Assembly (NCBI GenBank): GCA_001940845.1
Contig: MSGV01000017.1
Location: forward strand, 1 to 64,000
Direction of reading: 5' to 3'
Length of the DNA stretch: 64,000 bases
Origin: Christensenellaceae bacterium Phil7
GTDB lineage: Bacteria; Bacillota; Clostridia; Christensenellales; CAG-138
Shown: positions 40,043 through 48,449 of the stretch, in pieces
How positions within the stretch are numbered: position 1 is the first letter of the stretch
Layout: each line of letters begins with the position of its first letter
Notes under the pieces: generated by a model
What the model was told of the DNA's origin: nothing
Databases searched by the model: none
What the model saw: the letters and a program-made list of their open reading frames with translations, nothing else
Translations under genes and position numbers: made by a program

Positions 40043-41404
40043 TCAGCCGTTAAGCTCCTGTCTGTTCTTTTCAAACATTATTATAGCCCCCGCAACAGCG
40101 GCATTCAGCGAATCAATATGCCCCTTGAGAGGTATGGAGACGAGGAAATCGCACTGTTCCTTGACGAGCTTTGATAATCCATTGCCCTCACCGCCGATGA
40201 CGAGCGCAAATCCGCCCTTCATATCGACCTCATATGCCGGCTTTCCTTCCATATCGGCACCGGCGATCCAGATATTCTTCTCCTTCAGCAGGCTGATCGT
40301 ATTCGAAAGATTCGCAACCCTTGCAATTCTCATATGCTCTGCCGCACCCGCCGAGGTCTTGACCACCGCTGCGGTCACGGAAGCCGACCTGCGCTTCGTT
40401 ATCACAATGCCATGTGCGCCTGCACACTCCGCGCTCCTGATGATCGAGCCAAGATTATGCGGATCTTCTATGCCATCCAACAGGATCACGAAGGGCTTCT
40501 CGCCGCGCAGCTCTGCATATTCGAGGATATCTTCGAGCTCCGCATATTCCACTCCGGGAATCTCAGCAACTATGCCCTGATGATTTCCGCTCTTCCCATT
40601 ATGGCCAAACGGCATACAAAGCTCATCCAGCTTCGCACGATCGACCTCACGGATGACCAGATTGGCATCCCGTGCAAGGGTGATTATCTCACCAAGCGAG
40701 CCATCATGCTCCTTTATCACAAGGATACGATCTATGCTCCTGCCGCTCTTTATCGCTTCCTTAACTGGGTTTCTGCCCATAATTATATTGGGCAGCTCGA
40801 TGCCGGCACTCTCCTCCGATACGGCTGCAAGCTCCGCCTGCGCTCTGCTCATGCTGTCCTCACGCTCGGAACGGAACTGCGAATCCTTGCGCCTGTCTCC
40901 GTAGGGCTTACGCTCGTAGTTGCGGTCCCCGTCGCTGCGCCTGTCTCCGTAGGGCTTGCGCTCATAGCTGCGCTCACCATCCTGGCGCCTGTCTCCATAG
41001 GGCTTGCGCTCATAGCTGCGCTCTCCATCCTTGCGCCTGTCTCCATAGGGCTTACGCTCGTAGCTGCGCTCTCCATCGCTGCGCCTATCTCCATAGGGCT
41101 TACGCTCGTAGCTGCGCTCTCCATCCTGACGCCTGTCTCCATAGGGCTTGCGCTCGTAGCTGCGCTCTCCGTCCTTGCGCCTGTCTCCATAGGGCTTGCG
41201 CTCATAGCTGCGCTCTCCATCGCTGCGCCTGTCTCCATAGGGCTTGCGCTCGTAGCTGCGCTCTCCATCCTGACGCCTGTCTCCATAGGGCTTACGCTCA
41301 TAGCTGCGCTCCCCGTCACTGCGCCTATCGCCGTAGGATCTCCTTGCACCTCGTTTATCGCTATTCGGTCTGCGTCCGCCGTAGCCGTTCCAATCGCTTG
41401 CCAT
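40043..41404 (-). CDS. rlmB: 23S rRNA 2'-O-methyltransferase RlmB with Arg-rich repeat tail
   Basis: A 453-residue SpoU-family methyltransferase. Residues 1-190 are a disordered basic extension with nine 16-residue repeats. The L30e-like substrate-binding domain follows (IIMGRNPVKEAIKSGRSIDR), then the SPOUT catalytic domain with ILLDGIEDPHNLGSIIRSAE (motif 1), FALVIGGEGNGLS (motif 2) and VSIPLKGHIDSLNAAVAGAI (motif 3). It should methylate G2251 of 23S rRNA (family knowledge). Ordinary RlmB proteins are about 250 residues, so the tail is added. ATG 41404 is six bases after GAGGA. Confidence 0.92.
   Translation of the reverse strand: MASDWNGYGGRRPNSDKRGARRSYGDRRSDGERSYERKPYGDRRQDGERSYERKPYGDRRSDGERSYERKPYGDRRKDGERSYERKPYGDRRQDGERSYERKPYGDRRSDGERSYERKPYGDRRKDGERSYERKPYGDRRQDGERSYERKPYGDRRSDGDRNYERKPYGDRRKDSQFRSEREDSMSRAQAELAAVSEESAGIELPNIIMGRNPVKEAIKSGRSIDRILVIKEHDGSLGEIITLARDANLVIREVDRAKLDELCMPFGHNGKSGNHQGIVAEIPGVEYAELEDILEYAELRGEKPFVILLDGIEDPHNLGSIIRSAECAGAHGIVITKRRSASVTAAVVKTSAGAAEHMRIARVANLSNTISLLKEKNIWIAGADMEGKPAYEVDMKGGFALVIGGEGNGLSKLVKEQCDFLVSIPLKGHIDSLNAAVAGAIIMFEKNRQELNG
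40880..41311 (-). repeat. Nine 48-bp repeats in rlmB with a three-unit higher order
   Basis: Nine tandem 16-codon units, ERSYERKPYGDRRxDG, occupy residues about 32-175. The variable residue x runs Q, S, K, Q, S, K, Q, S, K, so the array is three copies of a 144-bp unit made of three subrepeats. The last subrepeat differs (DRNYERK). This order points to expansion by unequal exchange of the larger unit. Confidence 0.93.
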
Positions 41405-41424
41405 AATCATTCCTCACAATTTTA

Positions 41425-41931
41425 TTACTTATTTTCTGTTGCAGCATCCAAGTTATTCTCAACATTCGATCCAAAAAGCATTACGCGTACAAGCTCGCCG
41501 ATACGCTCATCCCTTCCAAGGAGATACAGGTATCCTATGAGTGCTTCAACCCCCGTTGCGTGACGATAATCGAGGATCTGGGCATTCTTCGGTACGGTTC
41601 CCATGTGCGCATTGCGGCCTCGTTTAAACACCGTCAGCTCCTCTTCGGACAGCATGGGTTCGATCCGCTTGAATGCCGCCGCCTGAGCCTTGGCGCAAAC
41701 AAGCTTTGCTGCGCGCATATGCAAGCCATGCACCGGCAGAGTTGTCGTACCAACAAGCATGATCCGCACATACATTTCATAGACGGTATCGCCAACATAG
41801 GCAAGCACGAGTGGACTCATCTGCTTGGGATTTTGCCCCCTCCTGCCCATCAGCACAACATCGCTCACCATATCGTATATGCTTTGCCCGGAAACCCTAT
41901 CTGTATTGTTTTCTTTATTTGCATACTCCAT
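41425..41931 (-). CDS. mrnC: Mini-ribonuclease III
   Basis: A 168-residue RNase III catalytic-domain protein without dsRNA-binding domain, as in MrnC, which matures 23S rRNA. SPLVLAYVGDTVYEMYVRIM contains the metal-binding Asp-Glu set at about 45, VHGLHMRAAKLVCAKAQAAA and the AHMGTVPKNAQILDYRHATG followed by VEALIGYLYL segment are typical. The start at ATG 41931 has no clear ribosome site and lies ten bases after a TATAAT, so a downstream start is possible. Operon with rlmB and sigH. Confidence 0.9.
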   Translation of the reverse strand: MEYANKENNTDRVSGQSIYDMVSDVVLMGRRGQNPKQMSPLVLAYVGDTVYEMYVRIMLVGTTTLPVHGLHMRAAKLVCAKAQAAAFKRIEPMLSEEELTVFKRGRNAHMGTVPKNAQILDYRHATGVEALIGYLYLLGRDERIGELVRVMLFGSNVENNLDAATENK

Positions 41932-41975
41932 CAGTTTCTATTATACACCAAATTCATTATTTTTCAATAGCCCGA

Positions 41976-42014
41976 ATAAAAAAGCATTGGGAGCAGCTTT
42001 CGCCCTCAATGCCG
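41976..42014 (-). terminator. Terminator of the tdk/deoxyribosyltransferase operon
   Basis: Minus-strand stem GCATTGAGGGC/GCTCCCAATGC with a short loop, followed by TTTTTTATT. It lies between 42047 and mrnC. Confidence 0.85.
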
Positions 42015-42046
42015 ATATCCTTATATGCGCCAATGGGTGCCCGGGA

Positions 42047-42478
42047 TCAATTCTGTTCCTTATCGAGCATGGATTCTATCCTATCCGCATCAAGCTTTTC
42101 AATGAGCTCTTCAAATGAGCATACGATCCTTTCTACCGCCGGATGGAAATAAAATGTGCAGCTCTGCTTGGGATCGCGGAATGCCTCTCCCGTCTCGCTC
42201 CAGATCAGGATTCGCTTATTGCTCCTTGAAGCTATGGCCACTCCGATTTCGGTATGCGTGCCAAAGCCCCCTGGAAGCAGCGCCACGACAAGCTCCGCAT
42301 CGCGAACCGCGCGCACCTCGCTGAAAGCGACCTCTGCCATTTTATCCTTGCCCATGGAGCGGACATCGCCGTGGGCTGTCCAATCATAGGTCAGCTCATG
42401 CCCATTGCGGGAAAGTACGGCAGATAATTCCTTTGCCCGCTCAACATTTTCAAGACCTGTTGCAATATAAAATCTCAT
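42047..42478 (-). CDS. Nucleoside 2-deoxyribosyltransferase-like protein
   Basis: A 143-residue Rossmann-like protein of the nucleoside deoxyribosyltransferase/TIR-like group. FYIATGLENVERAKELSAVL, LTYDWTAHGDVRS, EVRAVRDAELVVALLPGGFG and THTEIGVAIASRSNKRILIW fit the fold, with Glu in HTEIG as the likely catalytic residue. It would act on nucleotides or nucleosides and follows thymidine kinase, which supports a salvage role. ATG 42478 follows AAGGAAAC; the longer frame has no site. Confidence 0.82.
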   Translation of the reverse strand: MRFYIATGLENVERAKELSAVLSRNGHELTYDWTAHGDVRSMGKDKMAEVAFSEVRAVRDAELVVALLPGGFGTHTEIGVAIASRSNKRILIWSETGEAFRDPKQSCTFYFHPAVERIVCSFEELIEKLDADRIESMLDKEQN

Positions 42479-42545
42479 ATTTGTTACGTTTCCTTCAAAA
42501 ATTCGAGCCGGCATGCGAATTATGCTGCTCACTCGTTGTCCTTTT

Positions 42546-43109
42546 TTATCCTCTTATCTTACCCTCTGCCCAGTGCTTGCGGCAAAGTCCGATATATTTA
42601 TCATCAGAACCCAGCACGACCTGCTCGCCGACCTTGGTGATCCCCCCATGTCCATCCAGCCTGGCGTTCATGATCGCCTTCTTTCCGCACCAACAGATGG
42701 TTTTAATCTCCTCAATGGTATCCGCTAAAGCCATCAGCCAATGGCTTCCTTCAAAGAAATTGCCTTGGAAATCTGTTCTCAATCCGTAGCATATCACAGG
42801 AACCCCATGATTGTCAACTAAATCCACCAATTTGAGCACCTGTTCGCGGGTCAGAAATTGCGCCTCATCCACGATAACGCAATCATATGAATTCGCATGG
42901 AGCTCGTCCCAATCGATATCATCAAACAGCACGCATTCCTCCATCAGCCCGCAGCGGGATCTGACGGTATGAATCCCATCCCTTGTATCTGTGGAGGGCT
43001 TAGTCAATAATGCCCTCTGTCCACGCTCACCATAATTATATTTGACCATGATCGCCTGCGCCGTTTTGGATGAGCTCATCGCGCCATATCGAAAATAAAG
43101 CTTTGCCAT
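42546..43109 (-). CDS. tdk: Thymidine kinase
   Basis: A 187-residue type II thymidine kinase. P-loop FRYGAMSSSKT at 6-16, Walker B/ catalytic region YDCVIVDEAQFLTREQVLKL at about 80, lasso with zinc site CWCGKKA and CRKHW, and DKYIGLCRKHW near the C-terminus. It phosphorylates thymidine for salvage. ATG 43109 follows GGAGAGAAG. Likely transcribed with the deoxyribosyltransferase-like gene. Confidence 0.95.
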   Translation of the reverse strand: MAKLYFRYGAMSSSKTAQAIMVKYNYGERGQRALLTKPSTDTRDGIHTVRSRCGLMEECVLFDDIDWDELHANSYDCVIVDEAQFLTREQVLKLVDLVDNHGVPVICYGLRTDFQGNFFEGSHWLMALADTIEEIKTICWCGKKAIMNARLDGHGGITKVGEQVVLGSDDKYIGLCRKHWAEGKIRG

Positions 43110-43199
43110 CTTCTCTCCGTCCAATCAAGATTTTATCATGATTCAGGAGGAATATGATCATTCCTCCAAGCATTTCATCATATATTCACCGTGTCCGGC

Positions 43200-44165
43200 T
43201 CATCTGCTCCCCTTATCATAGGGTATCCCCTCCGCCTTGGGTGCTTTGGATTTGGATGATGTAAATGCAAGCACCACCATTGTTGCAATATATGGCAGAA
43301 TATTATAGAAAACCTTGGGAATGTTCAGATCGTTCAGGAACGGAATGAGCATGACGGAATTTGCGACCTGCCTCAGGAAGGCAAAGAACAATGCCGCGAG
43401 GAATATGCGTACCGGCTTCCACTGACCAAAGATCATTACCGCCAGAGCGAGGAAGCCGAAGCCCGCAACGCCGGTATGGCCATTGCAGTTTCCGTTCATA
43501 ACGCCGACCGCATAGGCAAAGCCGCCCAACCCACCGAGCATGCCGGAAATCATCACCCCCGCATATCTCATTCTATAGACATTTATCCCGACCGAATCCG
43601 CCGCCTGCGGATGTTCTCCGCACGCACGAAGCCTGAGCCCAAACCTTGTCCTATACAGCAGGATATGGGCAGCGATAAGCACCAGCACGCCGATATAGAC
43701 CGTAAGATAAGTCTGCTTGAAGAAGAGATCACCCACAACGGGGATCTGGCCGAGCAGCGGAATGCTCTTTATATAGAAATTTGTCGTGGTCGTGATGCCA
43801 TCGCTCATGAAAAACATCTTGCTGATCAGCAGCACCAGTGCAGGCACAAGCATATTCATCGCCGTACCGACTATCGTCTGATCCGCCTTCATGTTTATGG
43901 CAGCAAACGCCAGTGCCAGCGAATATATTGCGCCTGCTATAGCTGCGGCGGCAAGGGCAATCAGCAGTATGAGCTGCGCATTCATGCCGGTCGGATCGAG
44001 ATAGTAGGTAACAAGGCATCCAAAGAATGCACCAAAGAGCATGATGCCTTCGAGCGCAAGGTTGATAACGCCGCTGCGCTCCGCAAACATGCCGCCAAGC
44101 GCAGCCAGCAGCAGGGGTATTGCAACCGGCAGAGTATTTTGAACGAGAAAATAGACAACCTCCAT
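43200..44165 (-). CDS. Nucleoside ABC transporter permease (NupQ-like)
   Basis: A 321-residue permease of the branched-chain/ribose type with about eight helices: LLLAALGGMFAERSGVINLA with the EGIMLFGAFFG conserved loop, a central DSVGINVYRMRYAGVMISGM and LGGFAYAVGVMNGNCNGHTG, VAGFGFLALAVMIFGQWKP. It forms the translocation pore with the neighbouring permease. ATG 44165 is chosen because the upstream GTG touches AAGGAGGA. Last gene of the bmpA-nupO-nupP-nupQ operon. Confidence 0.9.
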   Translation of the reverse strand: MEVVYFLVQNTLPVAIPLLLAALGGMFAERSGVINLALEGIMLFGAFFGCLVTYYLDPTGMNAQLILLIALAAAAIAGAIYSLALAFAAINMKADQTIVGTAMNMLVPALVLLISKMFFMSDGITTTTNFYIKSIPLLGQIPVVGDLFFKQTYLTVYIGVLVLIAAHILLYRTRFGLRLRACGEHPQAADSVGINVYRMRYAGVMISGMLGGLGGFAYAVGVMNGNCNGHTGVAGFGFLALAVMIFGQWKPVRIFLAALFFAFLRQVANSVMLIPFLNDLNIPKVFYNILPYIATMVVLAFTSSKSKAPKAEGIPYDKGSR

Positions 44166-44170
44166 ATGGT

Positions 44171-45319
44171 TCACTCCTCCTTATCAATATCAAGCTCTAT
44201 CATCGGCGCATCAATTTCATCGGCGGTGATATTGCCTTCCGGCTTCGCATTCCCGGCACGCTTTCTGCGCCTTTTTCCAAGGACGAGCTCCCGAACAAAC
44301 ATTGCAAATGCGGAGAAATAGATGATGAATGCTATCATAACATCTATGATCTCCGGCTTATACGCAACGGCCGCCGTGCCGCCCCTCTGTATGAACGAAA
44401 CGAATATCGCCGAGAATACTATGCCTATCGGATGCGAGCATCCCAAGAGAGCCACTGCAATGCCATTGAAGCCCTCCTCCGCAATGACGTTTATGGGCTC
44501 ATATGTCATGCTTGCCCCCTGGATCGAGGATGGAGAAAGGATATAGAGCGCACCGCCCAATCCGGCAAGCGCACCTGCAATTATCATGGTGAGGATGATG
44601 TTGCGCCTGCTGTTCATTCCCGCATATTTTGCAGCGAACTTATTGAAACCCGTTGCGCGCAGCTCATATCCGAAGGTGGTCTTGAAAAGCACTATAAACA
44701 GGAGCACAGCGAGCACAATTGCTATGATCGTTCCGATATTCAGGCTGCTGCCTCCTCCGCCTATCGAGGGAAGCTGAACGTTTTCCGGGATATAATTCGT
44801 CCTAGCCTTGACAGCAACATACATGACCGCATTGTTCCGAACCAGCTCGTCCACTATGTACATGCCTATATAGTTGAACATTATCGAGGTTATGACCTCG
44901 TTTATATTCAGCAGCGCTTTGAATATCCCCGGTATTGCGCCCCACAGCGCACCGCCTGCTATCGCCGCAAGGCAGCAGACAATCCAGTTTATCGGCCTGG
45001 GCATGGGAAGCATGAATGCAGCATACATTGCGCAGAACATGCCCATGGTGTATTGTCCCGATGCTCCGATATTGAAAAGCCCCATCCTATAGGCAAAGCC
45101 GACCGATAGACCGGTCATTATTATCGGCGTTGCATAAAACAGCACATCGGCCATTCTGGTAAAGCCTCTCGTCAGCACCGTTCCAAAGCCCGAAAGCGCA
45201 TTTGCCGGAGCTGCGGCAAGCATTACTATGAATCCAAAGATCAATCCTATAGCAATGGCTGCCAGCGAGGGCAAAATGCCAAGCAGCAGTTTTTTTACTC
45301 CCCTATCGTTTGAATTCAT
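44171..45319 (-). CDS. Nucleoside ABC transporter permease (NupP-like)
   Basis: A 382-residue permease with about nine helices. The first part includes LLLGILPSLAAIAIGLIFGF, a central GFNKFAAKYAGMNSRRNIIL cytoplasmic loop that contacts the ATPase, and EEGFNGIAVALLGCSHPIGI. The C-terminus ends in a charged tail. It pairs with the NupQ-like protein. Starts at ATG 45319 after CGGAGG and overlaps the end of the ATPase gene (ATGA). Confidence 0.9.
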   Translation of the reverse strand: MNSNDRGVKKLLLGILPSLAAIAIGLIFGFIVMLAAAPANALSGFGTVLTRGFTRMADVLFYATPIIMTGLSVGFAYRMGLFNIGASGQYTMGMFCAMYAAFMLPMPRPINWIVCCLAAIAGGALWGAIPGIFKALLNINEVITSIMFNYIGMYIVDELVRNNAVMYVAVKARTNYIPENVQLPSIGGGGSSLNIGTIIAIVLAVLLFIVLFKTTFGYELRATGFNKFAAKYAGMNSRRNIILTMIIAGALAGLGGALYILSPSSIQGASMTYEPINVIAEEGFNGIAVALLGCSHPIGIVFSAIFVSFIQRGGTAAVAYKPEIIDVMIAFIIYFSAFAMFVRELVLGKRRRKRAGNAKPEGNITADEIDAPMIELDIDKEE

Positions 45320-46866
45320 GCCATTGCCTCCGTTTCCGCAGAATCATCGCGCTTGCTCCCCGCCATATAAAGGCCAACTTCACGCACATTCGTCCTTTCC
45401 GGGTCCAGCTCTCCAACGATCTCTCCGCCGTGCATGACCAATATTCGATCCGCGAGATTCATGACCTCGTCAAGCTCGAATGAGATAAGCAGCACCGCAG
45501 CTCCCCCATCGCGCTCACGCACTATGCAATTATGGATATATTCTATTGCGCCTACATCAAGCCCCCTTGTCGGCTGAACTGCGACCAGCAGGCTATGCTC
45601 CCTATCCATCTCTCTTGCGACTATGGCCTTTTGCTGATTGCCGCCGGACATGCTTCTCACGATGGAATCGGAGCCCTCACCGCTGCGCACATCGTATTTT
45701 TTAATCAGCTCATCGGAATATTCCCTGATCTTCGCCCTGCGGATGAAGCCTCCGCGCTCGAATTCCGGCTGCCAGTATCGCTGCAATACCATATTATCTG
45801 CAAGGCTGAAATCCAGAACCAGCCCATGCTTGTGCCGATCCTCCGGTATATGGCTCATGCCTAATTTGCTGCGCCTCCTTATGGATGCTCTCGTGATATC
45901 ATTCCCGCAAAGACCGATGCTCCCCGCGCTCGCTCTTTCAAGCCCCGTCAAAGCGGATATGAGCTCGGTCTGCCCATTGCCGTCAATGCCCGCAATGCAG
46001 ACGATTTCTCCCGAATGCACCTTAAACGAAACATCCTTTACCGATCGCTTCCCCTTATGGGTTTTTGATGGAACGCTGAGCTTCTGCACATCCAATATGA
46101 CGCCGCCCGGATGCGCCTTGGATTTTTCTACCTTGAGCTGAACATCCCTGCCAACCATCATACGGCTGAGCTCCTCCGGCGTGACAGCCTTCACATCGAC
46201 CGTGCCCACGCATTTTCCCTTGCGCAGCACTGTGCATCGATCGGCCACCGCCATGATCTCATTCAGTTTATGGGATATGAAAAGAATCGATTTGCCTTCG
46301 GCAGCGAAGCTCCTGATTATCTCCATCAGCTCCGTAATCTCCTGCGGAGTCAATACGGCGGTCGGCTCATCGAATATCAGCACATCATTATCCCTATAGA
46401 GCATCTTGAGTATCTCCGTGCGCTGCTGCATACCGACGGAGATATCCTCTATCCTTGCATCCGGATCGATTTGCAGCCCATATTTTTCGCTGAGGCTCAT
46501 AACCTTCGCCCTTGCCTCCTCGATCCTCAGAAAGCCCGCTTTGGCGGGTTCTACGCCAAGAATGATGTTTTCTAGTACGGTGAAGCATTCCACCAGCTTG
46601 AAATGCTGATGAACCATGCCGATGCCGAGTGCCGTCGCATCGTTCGGATTGCTTATATTCACGGCTTGTCCATTCATTCTTATTTCGCCCTGCTCGGGGT
46701 TATAAAGCCCGAACAGCACGCTCATAAGGGTGCTCTTTCCCGCACCGTTTTCTCCGAGCAGCGCATGGATCTCGCCCTTCCTTATAGTCAGCGTGATATC
46801 ATCATTGGCAACGATGCCCGGAAACTCCTTTGTGATATGCAGCATTTCTATTATGTTATTCTCCAA
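45316..46866 (-). CDS. Nucleoside ABC transporter ATPase (NupO-like)
   Basis: A protein of about 516 residues with two ABC domains, as in sugar/nucleoside importers. Domain 1: Walker A LLGENGAGKST, signature ISVGMQQRTEILKML, Walker B VLIFDEPTAVLTP. Domain 2: VCIAGIDGNGQTELISALTG, signature MSGGNQQKAIVAREM, LLVAVQPTRGLDVGAIE. The start is TTG 46866 (then ENNIIEMLHITKEFPG), six bases after AAAGG; homologues begin at this point. A longer upstream frame lacks any site. Confidence 0.92.
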   Translation of the reverse strand: MENNIIEMLHITKEFPGIVANDDITLTIRKGEIHALLGENGAGKSTLMSVLFGLYNPEQGEIRMNGQAVNISNPNDATALGIGMVHQHFKLVECFTVLENIILGVEPAKAGFLRIEEARAKVMSLSEKYGLQIDPDARIEDISVGMQQRTEILKMLYRDNDVLIFDEPTAVLTPQEITELMEIIRSFAAEGKSILFISHKLNEIMAVADRCTVLRKGKCVGTVDVKAVTPEELSRMMVGRDVQLKVEKSKAHPGGVILDVQKLSVPSKTHKGKRSVKDVSFKVHSGEIVCIAGIDGNGQTELISALTGLERASAGSIGLCGNDITRASIRRRSKLGMSHIPEDRHKHGLVLDFSLADNMVLQRYWQPEFERGGFIRRAKIREYSDELIKKYDVRSGEGSDSIVRSMSGGNQQKAIVAREMDREHSLLVAVQPTRGLDVGAIEYIHNCIVRERDGGAAVLLISFELDEVMNLADRILVMHGGEIVGELDPERTNVREVGLYMAGSKRDDSAETEAMA

Positions 46867-46947
46867 ACCGCACCTTTCCTTTCTGCCAATATGGCGGTCG
46901 ATCAGCGGGCAATTCAGCGTGCCCGGCATGGATTTATAAGACCGCAT

Positions 46948-47039
46948 GGAATAGCTGATGACGCAGCTTCCTGTGTAATCAGCTATTCCGGCGACCGCGC
47001 AGCATGATATTCTTTGGGGAAGGGTCTCCCCTTCCCCAA
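46948..47039 (-). promoter_or_regulatory. Two strong hairpins between bmpA and the ATPase gene
   Basis: A perfect 12-bp inverted repeat GGAATAGCTGAT/ATCAGCTATTCC (46948-46989) and an 11-bp GC-rich stem TTGGGGAAGGG/CCCTTCCCCAA (47014-47039) lie in the gap after bmpA. Neither has a clear T tract on the minus strand. They may protect or process the bmpA mRNA so that the binding protein is made in excess. Confidence 0.65.
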
Positions 47040-47062
47040 TTTGCCGTATACGGCTTCAGTAT

Positions 47063-48199
47063 TTACCGAATGCACTCGATCTTGGTGATGGTGAGCTTCA
47101 GGTTGGAGGTCAGCTCGGCCTCTGTTGCATGACCTTCCGCATTCTCGATGGAGAAGGTTCTTATGGGAGCGATCTCACCGCTGACAAGCTGTGCGAAAAC
47201 GGCATCATATGCGGCCTTATCAAAGGTATTGAATCTATCGAACGCATCGCCCTTTGCATCGCCGATGACGGAGGTGGGCAGTCCAACGCCCTCATTGGCA
47301 GCGTTGAAATAGGTCGTCTTGCCGCCATAGGTGCTCTCAAAATCCTTTGTCTCATAAATGCTCTTGAGCACAGCCTGTACGGAAGCTGCGAGACCCTTGG
47401 TTGCAGAGGTGACAACCGTATCGCTATCATATCTCTGATCGACGTCAACGCCGATGACCTTGCCGTTTGCTTCCGCTGCCGCAGCCATGACGGATTTGCC
47501 AACGGAACCGCCGCACGCGAAGATGATCTCAACGCCGGACTGATACATAGCCGCAGCGGTCGCCTTATTGCCGTCAGTCTCTGCGAAATCGCCGGTATAA
47601 TGATACTTCACCTGGATATCGCCCTCTGCGAGCTTGAGCTCGGCTGCAGCGGCCTCGATGCCCTGAAGATAGCCGTAACCAAAGGCCTGAACTGCGGGCA
47701 CGGCCATTCCGCCCATGAAACCAAGCTTGCGGTAGCCATCCATGACTGCGGCATAGCCTGCAAGATAGCCGGACTGCTCCTCTGCATACATGACGGATGC
47801 GGTATTTTTCGCAGTATTAAATTCGGTATAGTCTGGGTTATGGGGAGTGCCGTCCAGAATGATGAATTTGACGTTCGGATACTTGGTCTGCGCAGTGAAA
47901 ACCGCCGGTTCGAAGAGATATCCGGGGCATACGACTATCTTTGCGCCCGAATCAACTGCGAGCTCGATAGCTGCAAGATATGCATCATCGTTCGCATCCT
48001 CGGGCTTATAATATTTATTGGAAATTTTATGCGCATCCGCATAAGCCTTGACGCCCTCCCAAGCGCCCTGGTTGAAGCTCTTATCATCGATATTGCCCTT
48101 ATCGGTGATAAGTGCGATATCAAAGGTGGTTCCGGTACATGCAAATGCAAACGGAACGAGCATCAGTGCCGCAAGCAGTACGGCAAGCAATTTTTTCAT
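47063..48199 (-). CDS. BmpA-family nucleoside-binding lipoprotein
   Basis: A 378-residue substrate-binding protein (Bmp/Med family). Signal peptide 1-20 with lipobox LVPFAFAC, then FDIALITDKGNIDDKSFNQG at the typical place, AWEGVKAYADAH, GYLAGYAAVMDGYRKLGFMG and VIGVDVDQRYDSDTVVTSAT with LAASVQAVLKSIYE. It captures purine nucleosides for the NupOPQ-like transporter downstream (family knowledge). ATG 48199 follows CAGGAGG. A promoter with extended -10 lies at 48254. Confidence 0.93.
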   Translation of the reverse strand: MKKLLAVLLAALMLVPFAFACTGTTFDIALITDKGNIDDKSFNQGAWEGVKAYADAHKISNKYYKPEDANDDAYLAAIELAVDSGAKIVVCPGYLFEPAVFTAQTKYPNVKFIILDGTPHNPDYTEFNTAKNTASVMYAEEQSGYLAGYAAVMDGYRKLGFMGGMAVPAVQAFGYGYLQGIEAAAAELKLAEGDIQVKYHYTGDFAETDGNKATAAAMYQSGVEIIFACGGSVGKSVMAAAAEANGKVIGVDVDQRYDSDTVVTSATKGLAASVQAVLKSIYETKDFESTYGGKTTYFNAANEGVGLPTSVIGDAKGDAFDRFNTFDKAAYDAVFAQLVSGEIAPIRTFSIENAEGHATEAELTSNLKLTITKIECIR

Positions 48200-48248
48200 T
48201 TTAATAATCCTCCTGATTTCCTCGGGATAAATCCCGCCGTCTGCATAC

Positions 48249-48277
48249 ATTATACCAAGCTCCACTGGAAAATGGAA
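48249..48277 (-). promoter_or_regulatory. Promoter of bmpA operon
   Basis: Minus strand: TTCCAT, 17-base spacer, extended -10 TGGTATAAT (hexamer 48254-48249). Confidence 0.65.
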
Positions 48278-48368
48278 GCCCTTTTTGCTTTTTTTGGCAG
48301 GAATGAGGCAATTTTTTTGCTTTTCCGTGAAATCAAACCCGTTTGGTACGGAAAAATTAAATTGTACG

Positions 48369-48397
48369 TTGAAAGACTTCGGATTTTGGATTATAAT
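48369..48397 (+). promoter_or_regulatory. Promoter of the DUF5685-DnaJ operon
   Basis: TTGAAA (48369-48374), 17-base spacer, TATAAT (48392-48397), about 50 bases before the first start codon. Confidence 0.85.
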
Positions 48398-48449
48398 AAA
48401 GCTGTGAAAATGGAGTCTGTTTGCGAATAAAGCTATATGGAGGTCCTTC

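Noticed and set aside
40880..41311. 48-bp repeats as a possible CRISPR array
   Set aside because: They are coding repeats in frame with RlmB, contiguous and without spacers.
40334..41563. A plus-strand open frame with Val/Ala/Leu-rich repeats opposite rlmB
   Set aside because: The repeats are the complement of the Arg-rich RlmB repeats and only mimic membrane helices.
47129..48430. A 433-codon open frame on the plus strand opposite the BmpA-like gene
   Set aside because: It is a mirror of a clear lipoprotein gene on the minus strand. It has no ribosome site and an unnatural composition rich in Cys, Ile and Gly.
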